A stretch of DNA of 64,000 bases from Iris pallida (taxonomy: Eukaryota > Streptophyta > Magnoliopsida > Asparagales > Iridaceae), in the NCBI GenBank assembly GCA_029216955.1, contig JANAVB010003400.1, forward strand, positions 16,891,451-16,955,450, read 5' to 3'. The notes under the pieces were generated by a model. That model made no database searches. It worked only from the letters and a program-made list of their open reading frames with translations, and was not told the origin of the DNA. Shown here one piece after another: positions 12,355 to 24,762 of this stretch. Position 1 is the stretch's first letter; the number at the start of each line of letters is the position of its first letter. The position numbers and the translations under genes were made by a program.

Positions 12355-14824
12355 CAATCAGCCACGATATAACTCTCTTTTCCAAATCCGACTTAGCATC
12401 CTTTCAATTGACTTATTACCTCATTCACTTTGCCACAATCACTATCTTCCAGGCCATAACACTTAACATCAGGGACAGCTCTCTATCCAAGCATAATATT
12501 TTTTTAACATTCGGTCAAGGGTCTAACTTAGAGCCAATCATATCAAGAGTTCACAACATATAATCATATTCCTTTCCAAATCCAATAATATTTCTCACCG
12601 AGGCAATTTATCTTTTCTATAAGACACAATCCGACGTCGCCCACTATTGATTACCCGAGTCAGGGTATAATTCTATGCAACAGTCAAGGTTAACCCAGCT
12701 ACCCGACTATAGATATCTATCCAACATTTCCGTCATGAGCAGTCAATTCCATCTCATAGAACAATTCACTACTCGATACATACAACTCAAGTCTCATCCC
12801 ACGATTCTAGTCCCGCTATAGGCCGACACATAATCCTCAAGGGTCAAACATCTCTAAGGTTCATATTGAAGCATATACATACAACATATTATTCTTAGGT
12901 CGTACTCATCACCATCTCTCGTTCAATGCCACAAGGTCATTCTATGGTTCGCCAACGACCATCTATTATTAGGTCCAGTCTCAATGGTTAGCTATACCGA
13001 CAGCTATACCTAATCATTCAGGTGACTTCCCTAGAGTGGACGGCTGCTAGGGTTATACTAGTTTCTTTTTCTTAGGGCCAACAAGCAACCGACAGTTCTA
13101 AGGAGCTCTACCCAAACCTATGGGTATCAATTTAGTCTGAATAATTAATCGCCATTGTCGGCTATGCCAACAATTGGTAAGTCCTCAACTGGTCGCTAGG
13201 GTCAAGTCTATCTATCCAAGGTCTTCCTCAAGGAATAATTCCCAAGAGGCTCATTCTAGACTTATCCAATGATCGACTAAGATCGATCTATCAATGTTAT
13301 GGTCAAATCCCAACCCGACATACGATTCTTATCGTTCTAATAATCCATCAAGTAAATTCCCAATGATTCAATTTCTATTTCAAATCCTTTTTACACACAC
13401 GAGCCCATAAGCCAAGGCTAACTATTCAAGGGTCATCGATTCCGATAGTCTTAACATAACTATGGAATCATACTATTCGGTCTGTATGACAAAGTCACAC
13501 CACTAAGTCATAAGCCAGCAAACTATATCCCAATCCAACAGTCACATATACCGATATTATCCAACAAGTTTGTAATTCCTCAATTCTATTCGTTTCTCAA
13601 TTATCAAAATCTTATACGGATATTCTTAAATCTCATATCGCAAGGGTCGAGTAATTCATTCCATTCAATCCGACAATTCATGTATCAATTAACAATTCTC
13701 TATGCAACACAATTATTCAGGGTTGCTACTTGTTACTTTTTTAGTACAATTCAATTCCTCAGCATTCATGCACAGGTGCAACGGCTATCCTTTGGTGATC
13801 AAGATAGATTAACATCTATTACACCTTAGGGTCAAGGCACAAATCTCTAATATTACTTTGGTTCACCGACAATATTTCTAAAACTTTCAGCTAGCAACCA
13901 ACTTTGTATTAGCCACATTTGATTTACATCCAACCAATCGAAGTCAACATTCAGATGTTCTAAGCCACAACATTCTCTAGCCAAATCTATTTACCCATAG
14001 CATACTAGCTGTCTTACCAGTCTGAGTTATTACTCGACTAAATAATTTCTAAGCAAGCCACTAGTTACAATTTTTGACAATCTCGCTACTTAATATAACA
14101 TCACCGTCAAGGGACACTCGAGTCATCTAGCCACAATACATGACTTCCAGCTAAGTCTCGGCACTACCCAGTACCCACAGATAGTCTCCTTGCTATCCTA
14201 TGGAAAGGGTCAACATACATCTCGTTCTGAGGTGGTAGAGGCAATATACCACTCAGAAATAAAGCCATCCTTAAACCATACCAATCCAATTCTATTTCGG
14301 ACATTCATGATCTATAATAATCACAATACTTAGCCAAGATCTCGGGGTCTCAATAGCACTAGCCAACACACATGAGTCAATTCACCAGTTTCGTTGAATC
14401 CATCCATCAATTATCCCATTCATAATTCATTTCCAACATCACATGCAATCTCAACTTGTTATAGCATACATAGCCACTTTTCTTTTATTCCCACATTCCA
14501 AACAGCATTCACAACATAGCATATTATGGCATTGAGTCATTGTTGGGTTATTTGTGTCCAAACCAACAATAATCATTCATTCAGGGGCATCACAATGTAT
14601 ATAGATTTATTGTATGGAACACCTAGTGAGCAGCCAAGAGTCAACGAACTTTCAGACATCAACAACATAGGATGATTACCGAACAACAACAGCATAATCG
14701 CGGAAGCAATCTTTGATTTAATCGTGGAAGCAACGTTGAGTGATCACGGAAGCAACTTTGGTTAATCGTCGATGCCACTTTGATTTGAAACGAATCAAAG
14801 AAGAGACCAAAGACGTAAAGTCAT

Positions 14825-14836
14825 GCTCTGATACCA
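14825..14836 (-). promoter_or_regulatory. Primer binding site for initiator Met tRNA (LARD-like element)
   Basis: gctctgatacca on the + strand is the reverse complement of TGGTATCAGAGC, complementary to the 3' end of plant initiator-Met tRNA. It lies 3 nt from the LTR end at 14840, the normal spacing, and fixes the element orientation as -. Confidence 0.95.
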
Positions 14837-14839
14837 ATT

Positions 14840-17133
14840 TGTCAACGCCCCAATTCGTGGAGTCATTTATTCACATATTTTATCTCTTGGAATCGATCGT
14901 CCTCGTTTGGGCGTGATACCGTATAAGTCTGGTATTGCACTTGTACAAGGCAAATATGGTACATAATCGAGATCTTCAAATAGGAACACATCGTAGCGGC
15001 AGAAGCAGACAAATTAAAGTTGATAAGGACAATCTTTCTTATTGAATAGAAATACCTCAGTTTCTTTATGGCAGCGGAGATAAAAGGATAACTTGAAGTC
15101 TCACAGAGATATATAGAACTTTATTCTCTTTATTGATAATTGAAGAAGAGTACAAGACTTGTATTGAAGTATAATACTTACATCACATCTCACTTTACAT
15201 TGAAAGCCAACTGAACAATGCTATACAGCTTACATTTGATACTTGGATACATTGGATTACAACTCGATATACCAACTTGGCTTACAACTCACTGGTACAA
15301 CTGATTACAATGTTCCATACATTATGCCCTTTATAAACAGAAGATATCATCTTGTACAAGGAGAGCTTCTGTATGCCCAACAAATCTTCGATGCCGCGGA
15401 ACCAATCAAGCCAAATCTTCGTGTGTAGAATATCCCAAGGACGAGCACCTGCCCACAAAACGTGGGTCAGCACATCATCTATATACTGGCGAGCAGAATC
15501 CAACCCACTCGCATAAACCAACATTAAAGTGATCATTTAAGCAAGCATTTATTAGAATGATCTTTCTACTTGGGGCCTAGCATCAGTTTACAGTTCATGG
15601 GCAATAATAAGAGTGAAGCATGTAAACATATTCTTAGTAGCATTCATGTGGACATATGATTTTAGCATTCTTGGTGTTATCATGCAAAGGCATCATTGAG
15701 GCATACTAGGTGTTATCATGAAAAGGCATCATTGAGGCATCGTTAACATTAACATCTTAAACATGTTATGACAGTTCTCACTTCAAGCATCACTTAGCAT
15801 GTATGTTATGTTTGAGCAACGGTTATCGCAAGGCATCTTTCTAGCATACTGAATTTAACATGTAACGCAGGTTCTCATATTGAAAGACTATGCATAACAT
15901 CATTTACTTGGCATGTTAAAGCACGCAAGTTAAACCAAACATATATATTGAGTATATCATATTTAAGTGATTTCTTATCGATAGCCGACTCCCTCGTACC
16001 TGCATCAAATACAGGTTAGCAGATATACTTACTCTGCCTGCACAAAACATTTATTAGCATGCATCCTGACTACATGGTCACTGGTGTTTAACCATACGGA
16101 CGTTGCCATATAGGTCTTCATTGGTAATGCGATAACTCCAGAGAAGGTAGCCAGCCCCAAAGGATGCCTCGCAAAACCCGTGCCCCTACTGGCACGCCAA
16201 TATTTTCTTCTAGGCTGGATCGGTCGCCCTAACGTCCCGGGGTACCGTCCGAGGAAATATATCTCCATTTCTTATGCATAAGTTGTCCTATGACCATGCG
16301 AATGCGTGTCCGACTCAATCATGAACATAAAATGCATGGTAAAATATTGAAGTAAAGATAACACTGTATCATCATTCATCTCATTCAAGTCATGTTCAAT
16401 GACTTATTCATTCCCAACATTACCATCATTTCATTTGGTGATCTCAATGATCCCAAGCCTCATCAATTCTTATTCATTGCTTCATTGCAATATTTCTCAT
16501 TATGTTCCTTCTAAGGAGGAACAACAACATTCATTCATTTCAAAGGGACCTCTAGCATTTCATTCATTTCATAAGAACAGTAGCATATTCAATTCTTTTC
16601 TCATGTATCATTCACGCAGCATCTCATTATTCAAGTGATTCATCCATTTTATCAACATTAAGCATAAGGGACATTATCGATTCATTCTCAGGCATCATGT
16701 TACATTAGAGTTCGAGTGTGATTCATTCAGCAATTTAAAGTTCATGTGTTATTTATTCAATGATTTCCAGCATATGCATCTCTATCGATTTAGCAACTAA
16801 AGCATCGCATCACAATTATTCAATATTCAAGGTAAGATACATTAGGGACATATTCATAGAATCACATTATTCTATTTATTAAGCATGCAGGAATAAGGAG
16901 GAAGGAGGACAGTTCCACTTGCCTGCATAAAAGGGTCTTCTTATTCTGGTTGCACACATTCTCCCTAAGCGTAGCTCCACCAGCGAGCCACGTTCCAACG
17001 CTTAATCCGTCTAGCCAGCTAAGAGAGGCTGCATCAGTTTCAACTCTCTTTATCTCAAACACAAGTCACGGTATAACATTCCGATCCCATCCAACAAGCC
17101 AACCAAATGCCTCGTGCGGAGCGGAGCATTACA
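14840..17133 (-). repeat. LARD-like element, 5' LTR (right copy)
   Basis: Starts TGTCAACGCCCCAATTCG on the + strand and ends GGAGCATTACA, matching the left LTR throughout. Followed by the duplication acttg (17134-17138). Confidence 0.9.
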
Positions 17134-17138
17134 ACTTG

Positions 17139-17327
17139 TAGTTGGACTTACTATTATACGAGATGACTTTTGTGTTTGGATCATTTATGACTCTTTATTA
17201 CTTATAGAACTGTTAGCACATTTTAGTCTTATCTTGTTATCTTTATAACAGCTGACTACGCTTTATCTCAAGCGTAGGCTGGACATGACTCGGTCCGGCC
17301 CAATAATTTGGGTAGCGGATCGTGACA
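17139..17327 (+). repeat. TEK-1 5' LTR, last segment
   Basis: Continues the LTR after the nested element: tagttggacttactattatac through ggtagcggatcgtgaca, colinear with 24295-24483 of the 3' LTR. Confidence 0.95.
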
Positions 17328-17336
17328 TATTTTTAG

Positions 17337-17352
17337 TGGTAGCCCATGCAGG
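17337..17352 (+). promoter_or_regulatory. Candidate primer binding site of TEK-1 (not initiator Met)
   Basis: tggtagcccatgcagg starts 9 nt after the LTR end. The same 16-mer recurs in Y (54965-54980) and, with one difference, in V (43301-43286, - strand), always 8-9 nt from the LTR end. It begins TGG, as expected for a tRNA 3'-CCA complement, but I cannot name the tRNA. Confidence 0.5.
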
Positions 17353-17577
17353 TCCTGACTAAATTGTTTGGTTACGTCATTATACCAAGCTTGCCTGCAA
17401 TTAGAAACTTAAGGTAATTAGACAACACTAGGAATGACGCTTAGAACATCTAGAGGATTACTAGGATTGCAACATAGGAAACGTATCACATCAAATGCTC
17501 GCTATTACAATTAGATTTTCTGTTCATGATTGTTTACTTTAAAAAAAAGTCCTTATAAGTCCCGTTTATTTATTTAG

Positions 17578-18604
17578 ATGGTGCTCACCCGCTCATCCCA
17601 GTATGTCACACCTGAGAATGGCACACTTCTTATCCAGTCGGTTGACCAGTTGACCGATACACCTCCACCTCCACCTAATATACTCCTCCACTCCACAAAT
17701 CCACCAATCCAAATGCCTCAACCACCTTCCACATTACAGTCCTAGAAGGACCCGATACTCCCACCACCACCTATCACTATACCTACCCAGGCTTCCGTCA
17801 CACTCGACGGAAACCAACTGCTCACTCTGATCCAGGGGTTCCTAACGACCCATCAGGAGCAGACCACCCTACTTCGCCAGAGCATAGAGCGTTCTGAGGA
17901 ACGTACCGTGGTCCCACCACTTGTAGAGCCATGACAGAGAGCAGGGACAATCAAGGAATTCATGGGTCTGAACCCCAAGGAGTTCTTAGGGACTGAGGAC
18001 ATAGTAGTAGTAGATGACTGGCTAGACTCGGTAGAGAGAAAGCTCCTTGGAGCTAGGTTGCCGAGTGACCACCAGGTCGAGGCAGCAGGGATTTCTGCGA
18101 ATAGACTTGGCAGGAGTTTGGTTCAGAAATGAACCGCTATCTACGAGAGGAAAGGCCACTTGGGATCAGTTCAAGACCCAATTCAAGAAGAAATTCTTCT
18201 CGACCACCGCTAGGGTAGCCATGGGGCTACGATTACAGAACATCCAGCAGGGGAATCGTTCTATTGACGAGTATGCAGCGGAGTTTAGTCGCCTGAGCCG
18301 TTTCGCTCCTAGTCTAGTTGCAGACCCTGGGAAGATGACGTGTAGGTTTTGCCATGGTCTAGTTCCAGACATTGGCATTCTTATAGTGGCGAACGGTACG
18401 ACTGACTACTACCAGAGCCTAGAGTTGGCCCGGAGCATAGAGGAGCGTCTTTTGTCTTGTAAGAGACCGGCTTCTGTACACCTCGAGGGGGCGTCCAAGC
18501 GTCAGGCTTTCCAGCCGAGGGCACCGACGCTGCACTACCAGACTTACCGTCCCCCTACATCACATCATCCGACCCTCCCAGTTAGAGTCCCGGGACCCCG
18601 ATAG
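17578..18604 (+). pseudogene. TEK-1 gag (capsid part)
   Basis: Starts at ATG 17578 (MVLTRSSQYVTPENG), about 250 bp past the LTR, with a proline-rich amino end. TAG stops occur at about 17743 and 17932, and a frameshift near 18040 moves the coding frame to that of 18047-18604. The capsid core follows (KATWDQFKTQFKKKFF, then GNRSIDEYAAEFSRLSRF), which is the retrotransposon gag signature. Two adjacent TAG codons end the frame at 18602-18607, explicable as CAG-CAG. Gag would form the virus-like particle shell. Confidence 0.85.
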
Positions 18605-19324
18605 TAGCAGAAGGAAGCTTTGTGTGGATTCTGTAAAAGGCCAGGCCATGACGCTTTTATCTGTAGGAAGAGGTTGGGGCAATATTTAGCTTGTGGGTCT
18701 ACCACCCATCAGCTTCGGGACTGCCCAGTAGCCAGGGTACCAGGTGTCGGAGCACCGTCTAGAGGACCGCTGCTTTCGACTCAGCTGCAGAGGTTTGGGC
18801 AACATCTGCAGCAGCAGAAGGGACCCCAGGTGAAGACTTATAGTCTGGCTCTTGAGCCAGAGCCGGAGCAGGTTTTGGAGCCAGATTATTTGGATGACGT
18901 CATCACAGGTCATGTTTATTTGCATACTTCTCTAGCTCTATGCTTGTTTGATTCTGGTGTATCACATAGCTTCCTGTTATTAGAGTTTATGCATAAACAC
19001 TACTTAGTAGCTACACCTACCGAGGAAATGAGTAGAGTAATGATAGGAGGCATACCAGTACCCATTAGAACTATCTATAGATGCTCTATTACTATAGTCG
19101 GGAGAGAGTTTAGGGGACGATTCTTTGTGATGCCACTCCCTGGGTATGATATCATATTGGGGATGGACTGGCTTAGCTATGCCCATGCAGCTATAGACTG
19201 TCATGAGGGTAGTATTTTATTTATTTCCCCAGGCACGACACCATTCAGTGTCAGAAGGACAGGGCTGGAGATCAGCCTAGAGACGAACTGTTGTGCGACA
19301 GTTGGGGAGATAGCACCGCCACAC
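18605..19324 (+). pseudogene. TEK-1 nucleocapsid zinc knuckles and aspartic protease
   Basis: In the same frame as the gag core. CGFCKRPGHDAFIC is an intact CCHC knuckle (C-x2-C-x4-H-x4-C). A second knuckle, YLACGSTTHQLRDC, shows Tyr where a first Cys would be expected. The protease follows with ALCLFDSGVSHSFL, keeping the catalytic Asp-Ser-Gly, and YDIILGMDWL near its end. The protein would bind RNA and cleave the polyprotein. Confidence 0.85.
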
Positions 19325-20215
19325 CCTATCATTAGGGAGTTTATGGGCGTATTCCCAGAGGATCTTCCAGGACTTCCGCCTGACAGAGATGTAGAGTTTA
19401 CTATAGATTTAGTACCGGGTTCATCACCAGTATCCCGGGCTTGCTATAGAGTGAACCCCAAGGAGGCCGTAGAGATAAAGGAGCAGATTGATGACCTGTT
19501 GAAAAAGGGTTTCATTTGATCTAGTGCTTCTCTATGGGGAGCGTCAGTGCTCTTTGTGCCTAAGAAGGATGGTACAGTTCGGTTGTGCATTGACTACCAG
19601 GCGTTGAATACCATCACCATTAAGAATAAATATCCTCTGCCTATGATAGATGATTTGTTCGACCAGTTGTTCAGGGCGAAGGTGTTTTCCCGGATAGATT
19701 TGAGATCCAGGTACCACCAGGTGAAAGTCAGGGCTGCAGACATCCAGAAGACGACGTTCAATATGAAGTACGGGCAGTACGAGTTTCTGGTGATGCCATT
19801 TGGTCACACAAATGCGCAAGCTGTCTTTATGAACTTGATGAATAAGACATTTCACCAGTATCTGGATAAGTTCGTCATAGTATTTATCGACGACATCCTG
19901 ATATACTCAAAGACGTCGGAGGAGCATACAGAGCACTTGCGGACAGTTTTGGGGATTCTGTGGCAGGAGAGGTTGTTTGCCAAATTGTCGAAGTGCGAGT
20001 TCTTTTTGGACCGAGTAGTTTCTCGGTCATATAGTTACTGGAGAGGGGATCTCGGTGGATCCCAGGAAGATTGCTGTCGTTGAGACGTGGAAGGTTCCGA
20101 CGTCAGTTTCAGAGTTCAGGAGCTTTTTGGGTTTAGCAGGCTATTATAGGAAGTTCGTCCAGGACTTTGCTAGGATAGCCGAACCCATAACAAAGCTGAC
20201 GCGGAAAGACGCATA
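19325..20215 (+). pseudogene. TEK-1 reverse transcriptase
   Basis: Blocks in order: [33 protein letters not shown] then a TGA (19517), [54 protein letters not shown], and the catalytic [11 protein letters not shown]. An out-of-frame break near 20030 shifts the rest ([21 protein letters not shown] from about 20120). Chromovirus wording throughout. Confidence 0.9.
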
Positions 20216-20289
20216 GTATATCTGGTCAGAGGACTACCAGGCAGCATTTGAGGAGCTGAAGAGGAGGCTAACGACCGCTCCAGTTCTGA

Positions 20290-20660
20290 CATTACCTTCA
20301 GGATCTGGAGGTTTCACCATATACAGCGATGCTTCAGGAAAGGGGCTAGGATGTGTCCTACAGCAGCATGGGAAAGTGATTGCTTATGCTTCTAGACATT
20401 TACGGACTCATGAGCGGAACTATCCTACCCATGACCTAGAGTTAGCTGCGGTGATCTTTGCACTCAAGTTATGGCAACATTACTTATACGGAGAGCGTAT
20501 GGAAATCTTTACTGACCACAAGAGCTTGAAGTATGTGTTCACACAGAAAGAGCTGAACATGAGGCAAAGACGATGGTTGGAGTTGATGAAGGACTTCGAC
20601 ATCGATTTACAGTATCACCCCGAGAAGGTAAATGTGGTAGGCAGATGCGCTGAGTAGGCA
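20290..20660 (+). pseudogene. TEK-1 RNase H
   Basis: Reads [28 protein letters not shown], then [20 protein letters not shown] and [13 protein letters not shown], giving the Asp, Glu and Asp catalytic set of type-I RNase H. It ends with VNVVGRCAE before a stop at 20655, where a variant of the usual VADALSR end is broken by a small indel. It removes RNA from RNA:DNA hybrid during reverse transcription. Confidence 0.85.
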
Positions 20661-20739
20661 TCCGATGGCATGGTATCTGATGATAGATCGGTATTTACGG
20701 GAAGATCTGGAGAAGCTCGGTATCGAGATAGTTCAGCCA

Positions 20740-22239
20740 GGATCAGTGATATAGATGATGGCGCTTGACATTCAGTCAGGTTTGATGGAGCAGATCAGGG
20801 AGGCACAGTCTATAGATGAGAGCCTTCGCAGACTTTGAGCCCAAGCTTTAGCTGGATTGCTAGATGACTTCACCATAGCAGATGATGGATCCTTGAGGCA
20901 TGGCAGTCGGTTGTGCATGCCGAAGGGAGAGCTGATAGAGGCAGTCTTGCAGGAGGTGCATCGATCGAGATATTCTATTCACCCTGGTGCCAACAAGATG
21001 TACCGTGACTTGCGGGAACATCTTTGGTGGCACGGGATGAAGATATATGTATCACGTTTTATTTCGAGATGCCTAGTTTGCCAACAGGTCAAGGCGGAGC
21101 GCCAGAGACCAGCTGGTCTATTGCAGCCGTTATCCATTCTCGAGTGGAAGTGGGAACACATTACGATGTAGTTCGTCTCAGGGCTTCCTCGTTCCCAAGG
21201 AGGAAAGGATGACATTTGGGTCATCGTGGACAGGCTGACGAAGTGTGCGCCCTTCATACCCTTCAAGGTGGGGCTTTCTACCGAGAAGTAGGCGGAGCTA
21301 TACATGCAGCAGATAGTTCGCTTGAACGGAGTGCCAGTGAGCATCGTGTCGGACCGAGACAGCAGATTCACGTCCCACTCCTGGAGGAGCTTGCAGGAGG
21401 AGTTGGGCAGTCAGCTCAAGTTCAGTACGGCGTACCACCCGCAGACAGATGGACAGTCCGAAAGGTTGATACAAATGCTAGAGGACATGCTGAGGACCTG
21501 TGTGCTGGACTTTGGCGGATCATGGGAGAGCCATCTGTACTTGGTAGAGTTTTTATACAACAACAGCTACCAAGCCAGTATTGGTATGTCTCCTTTCGAG
21601 GTACTATATGGACGACGATGCCGTACACTGCTCTTTTGGGACGATGCTGGGGATAGAGTTATGCTTGGGCCAGAGATGATCATGGATGCAGCAGAGAAGG
21701 TTGGGATGATCAGAGATAGGCTCAGAGTTGCTCAGGACAGGCAGAAATACTGGGCTGATGCTTGTCGCAGACCGATGGAGTTCGCCAACAAAGATATGGT
21801 ACTAGTGATGATATCGCCTACTAGAGGGACGATCCGGTTCGGACGAGGAGGCAAGTTGAGCCCCAGATACATCGGGCCGTTCGAGATATTTGGCAGGATC
21901 GGAGAGGTAGCTTACAGGGTTGCACTTCCACCCAACCTAGCAGGAGTTCACGATGTCTTTCATGTGTCTCAGCTGAGGAGATATGTTCCGGACCCCAGCC
22001 ATGTGCTAGATCATTCAGAGTTGGAGATCGGACCGAGCCTTGCAGTTACTGAGCAGCCAGTGGAGATATTGGGCAGAAGGAAGAAGAGGCTGAGGAACAA
22101 AGTTATACCCTTAGTACGAGTAGCTTGGAGCCGTAACTCTTTGGGTGAATCTACTTGGGAGAGGGAGTCGGACATGAGACAGAGATATCCTTACTTGTTC
22201 GACCTAACAGCTGCGATGGAACCACCCGTTCCCGCTTGA
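20740..22239 (+). pseudogene. TEK-1 integrase with chromodomain
   Basis: Zinc-binding HHCC part: VHRSRYSIHPG then RCLVCQQVKAERQ. Catalytic core: [14 protein letters not shown] and [15 protein letters not shown] supply the second Asp and the Glu; the first Asp, expected after WEHITM, is replaced by a TAG at 21169-21171. Another TAG lies at 21289. From 21304 to 22239 the frame is open for 311 residues and ends in [13 protein letters not shown], then [20 protein letters not shown] and [19 protein letters not shown], a chromodomain. Chromodomains of this type bind modified histone tails and steer integration to heterochromatin. Confidence 0.9.
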
Positions 22240-22350
22240 TACCTTAGAGGTTAGTTTTGATCGTAGCCTTAGTCATTTATTGCATTGCTTGTTATATTAG
22301 AGTGATTGTGATGTCTTTTATCCTTATGAATTTCGGGGACAAAAATTTTC

Positions 22351-22364
22351 AAAGAGAAAAGATT
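22351..22364 (+). promoter_or_regulatory. Polypurine tract of TEK-1
   Basis: aaagagaaaagatt directly before the 3' LTR TG (22365). Slightly upstream is tttcggggacaaaaat, the conserved 3' non-coding motif that precedes chromovirus 3' LTRs. Confidence 0.7.
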
Positions 22365-24483
22365 TGTAAGCCCCTAAATTTCAAAATAATGTTTTTATAA
22401 TATTAAATAGCTTTTATATATTTAAAATAAATTAATATAATTGCTAGGAATTTTTTTAGAATTTTTAAATGATTTTTAAATAGTTGTTAAATCAAAATAT
22501 ATTATTTTGTAATTAATTGAATTATTTTTAATATCATTTTGTAATATTTAAATTTGTTTTAATATCAAATTGTAATTAGTTGAATTATTTTTATTGCGGG
22601 TTGCAAATAATAATTTGCAAACCGATGAGAGCGGGGTTATTTTGTAAAACCCTAAATTTGGGGGACCTTGCTGTATATTCACCATCACCCCCCCCCCCCA
22701 CGTTCTCACCTGCCCCCGACGACCGTCGACGAGCGGCGACTGCCACCGCACCACCGACCTAGCCCATTTCAACCGCCCTACCCCCTCTATAAATCCTCCC
22801 CGACCCCGAAACCCTAACCCTAGTCTAATTTCCGACCACCCCAGCTCATCTCAGCCCCACTTTTCCCTCACCGAAATCCTAACTCCGGCCACCCCTAGCG
22901 CCACCTCCACAGCCGCCTGCACCACCATCGACCACCACCCCCGAGTTAAATGCTGTAAAAACTTGAAAAAATTGTATTTAAATACTATGTTAATTTAGCA
23001 AATTTATTATAATTTTTCCAGCATTTAATAAGTAATTTTGGTATTTTATAAAAATGAAAAAACAGAACTCATTTTCAGGATACATATGTTTGCTGATTTT
23101 TAATAAATATTTATGAGGGTTTATAAATTCCAGAAAAATTAGTATAAATTTCTGTAATTAACAAGGATCATTTTGGTACTTTAGTTTATGTAAAACTGAA
23201 CTTTTTGTCTGTCTCAAAAATTGTTACAACACAGTGTACAGATTGACTTATTTATTGAATAATTACGACTTTTAATGTTTCGTGTTGTTTTGAGTTATAA
23301 CGTATTGGACCTCACCCCGTACTAGTGTAAAGGCCCTAGAAAGTTAGTTAGAGTATTGTGTCACCTCACATTGGTCTCCTATGCTAAAGTCATCATTTGG
23401 CTAGGTGTCCAGTCAGAAAGTCGTATCACACAACTAGTGTCTTAGTGTTTAACTTAGTATAAAAACTAAGTTTATGTATTATTTCTACAGCGACGAGTCA
23501 CCAGGCATCTATAACATTTTTTATCGTTGTTTTGCTTTGCTAAAGGCAAGTACCTCTACAAACTTTACATACTGCTATAACAATAAACTGCGATTTTTCA
23601 ACCATGTTAAATGCTGATCCTTGGGGTAGCAAGTTAAAACTTTACATATTGTATTACCTTCAGTCTCTACCATGTTTAGGACAGTTTTTCATATCTCTCA
23701 CATGTTTAAATAACGAGTTAAGAAAAAACTGTTAGTAGTGTACGTGATCACGATCCCTTTCTCCGTATGTATTTACCGCGTACGGTAACATTCTATATGT
23801 AACTTTGCCGTATGTTCTGATCTCGCGTTTGTGTATAGATATACACGGATGCCGTTTGTGCACGTATGTGCATGCCAGAAAAAATTTGATATGTACCGCT
23901 GTACATCCTATTCACCTATTGACCGATCACGTACATGCTACGATTTTAAACTTTTAAACTATATGTTGCCATTCCTAAAAAGAACCAATTAGACCATAAT
24001 ATGCCATGATTCCAGTTTATTACACTTCTGTTCATGCTTCATATATTTAGTTTGTTAGAATCAGTACTTGCTCCCGTCCTGACAGGATAACGTTGTAGGT
24101 ATACTTACTGAGGAGGAGTTGCTCTGCGATTCCTATTATGGAGTTGCTACCGAGGACCAGACTTTATCTTACGAGGATGTACCTGCGGGAAAACTCGTCT
24201 AGTTGTCTATTTACTTTGGACTTTTGAGAGTAGTCATGTATTAGACTATATATTTTGTGACTGGACCTGTATCCAGCTTTACATTTTGGACTTGTACTTG
24301 GACTTACTATTATACGAGATGAATTTTGTGTTTGGATCATTTATGACTCTTTATTACTTATAGAACTGTTAGCACATTTTATTCTTATCTTGTTATCTTT
24401 AGAACAGCTTACTACGCTTTATCTCAAGCGTAGGCTGGACATGACTCGGCTCGGCCCAACAATTTGGGTAGCGGATCGTGACA
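22365..24483 (+). repeat. TEK-1 3' LTR (deleted form)
   Basis: TGTAAGCCCC to CGTGACA. Colinear with the 5' LTR to the ccccgagtt at 22940-22947, then jumps to the equivalent of about 8251, so about 1.6 kb including the (TA)n tract is missing. TATA box at 22788-22794. Confidence 0.9.
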
Positions 24484-24610
24484 CAAGTGGGAGGGACCTT
24501 TCATCATAGAGACGGTATACTCAAACGGTGCTTACCGTCTCGTCCGACCAAACGAGGACTTGTTCATGATGCCCATCAACGACAAGTTCCTAAAGAAGTA
24601 CTACTCTTGA
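24484..24610 (+). pseudogene. TAT-1 integrase, carboxyl end
   Basis: Begins with the second caagt copy and continues the frame broken at 6076 with WEGPFIIETVYSNGAYRL, ending in KFLKKYYS and TGA at 24608-24610. This is the end of pol. Confidence 0.9.
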
Positions 24611-24762
24611 CATCTTTCAGATATGTATATACTTCCATCTCTACCCAACAAGGGAGTCAGTGGACCTGATCATCAGAGCTCACATACACCTCCCTTTCCC
24701 AAAATCTTATGCTTTCAGAATCCAGTTGTTCCGTGGCATTCTATCCTCAGTAGAAGAACAAC

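Larger units (their letters stand above)
11898..14839 (-). other. LARD-like element internal region, non-coding
   Basis: No reading frame resembling gag, protease, RT, RNase H or integrase was found on either strand. Contents that can be recognised are the primer site at the right end, a gaggacaaaac motif (as - strand) near 11930, and one direct repeat (12141-12354). Otherwise it is moderately AT-rich unique sequence. Confidence 0.75.
9599..17133 (-). mobile_element. LARD-like non-autonomous LTR retrotransposon nested in TEK-1 5' LTR
   Basis: Two direct LTRs of about 2.3 kb (9599-11897 and 14840-17133), nearly identical by eye, enclose 2942 bp without any gag or pol homology. The initiator-Met primer site is read on the - strand at 14836-14825, directly inside the right LTR, so the element is in - orientation and the right LTR is its 5' LTR. 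Near the other end, the - strand has a gaggacaaaac motif like that preceding the 3' LTR of the chromoviruses here (TEK-2, V), which suggests derivation from a chromovirus. It must depend on proteins supplied by another element. Confidence 0.9.
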
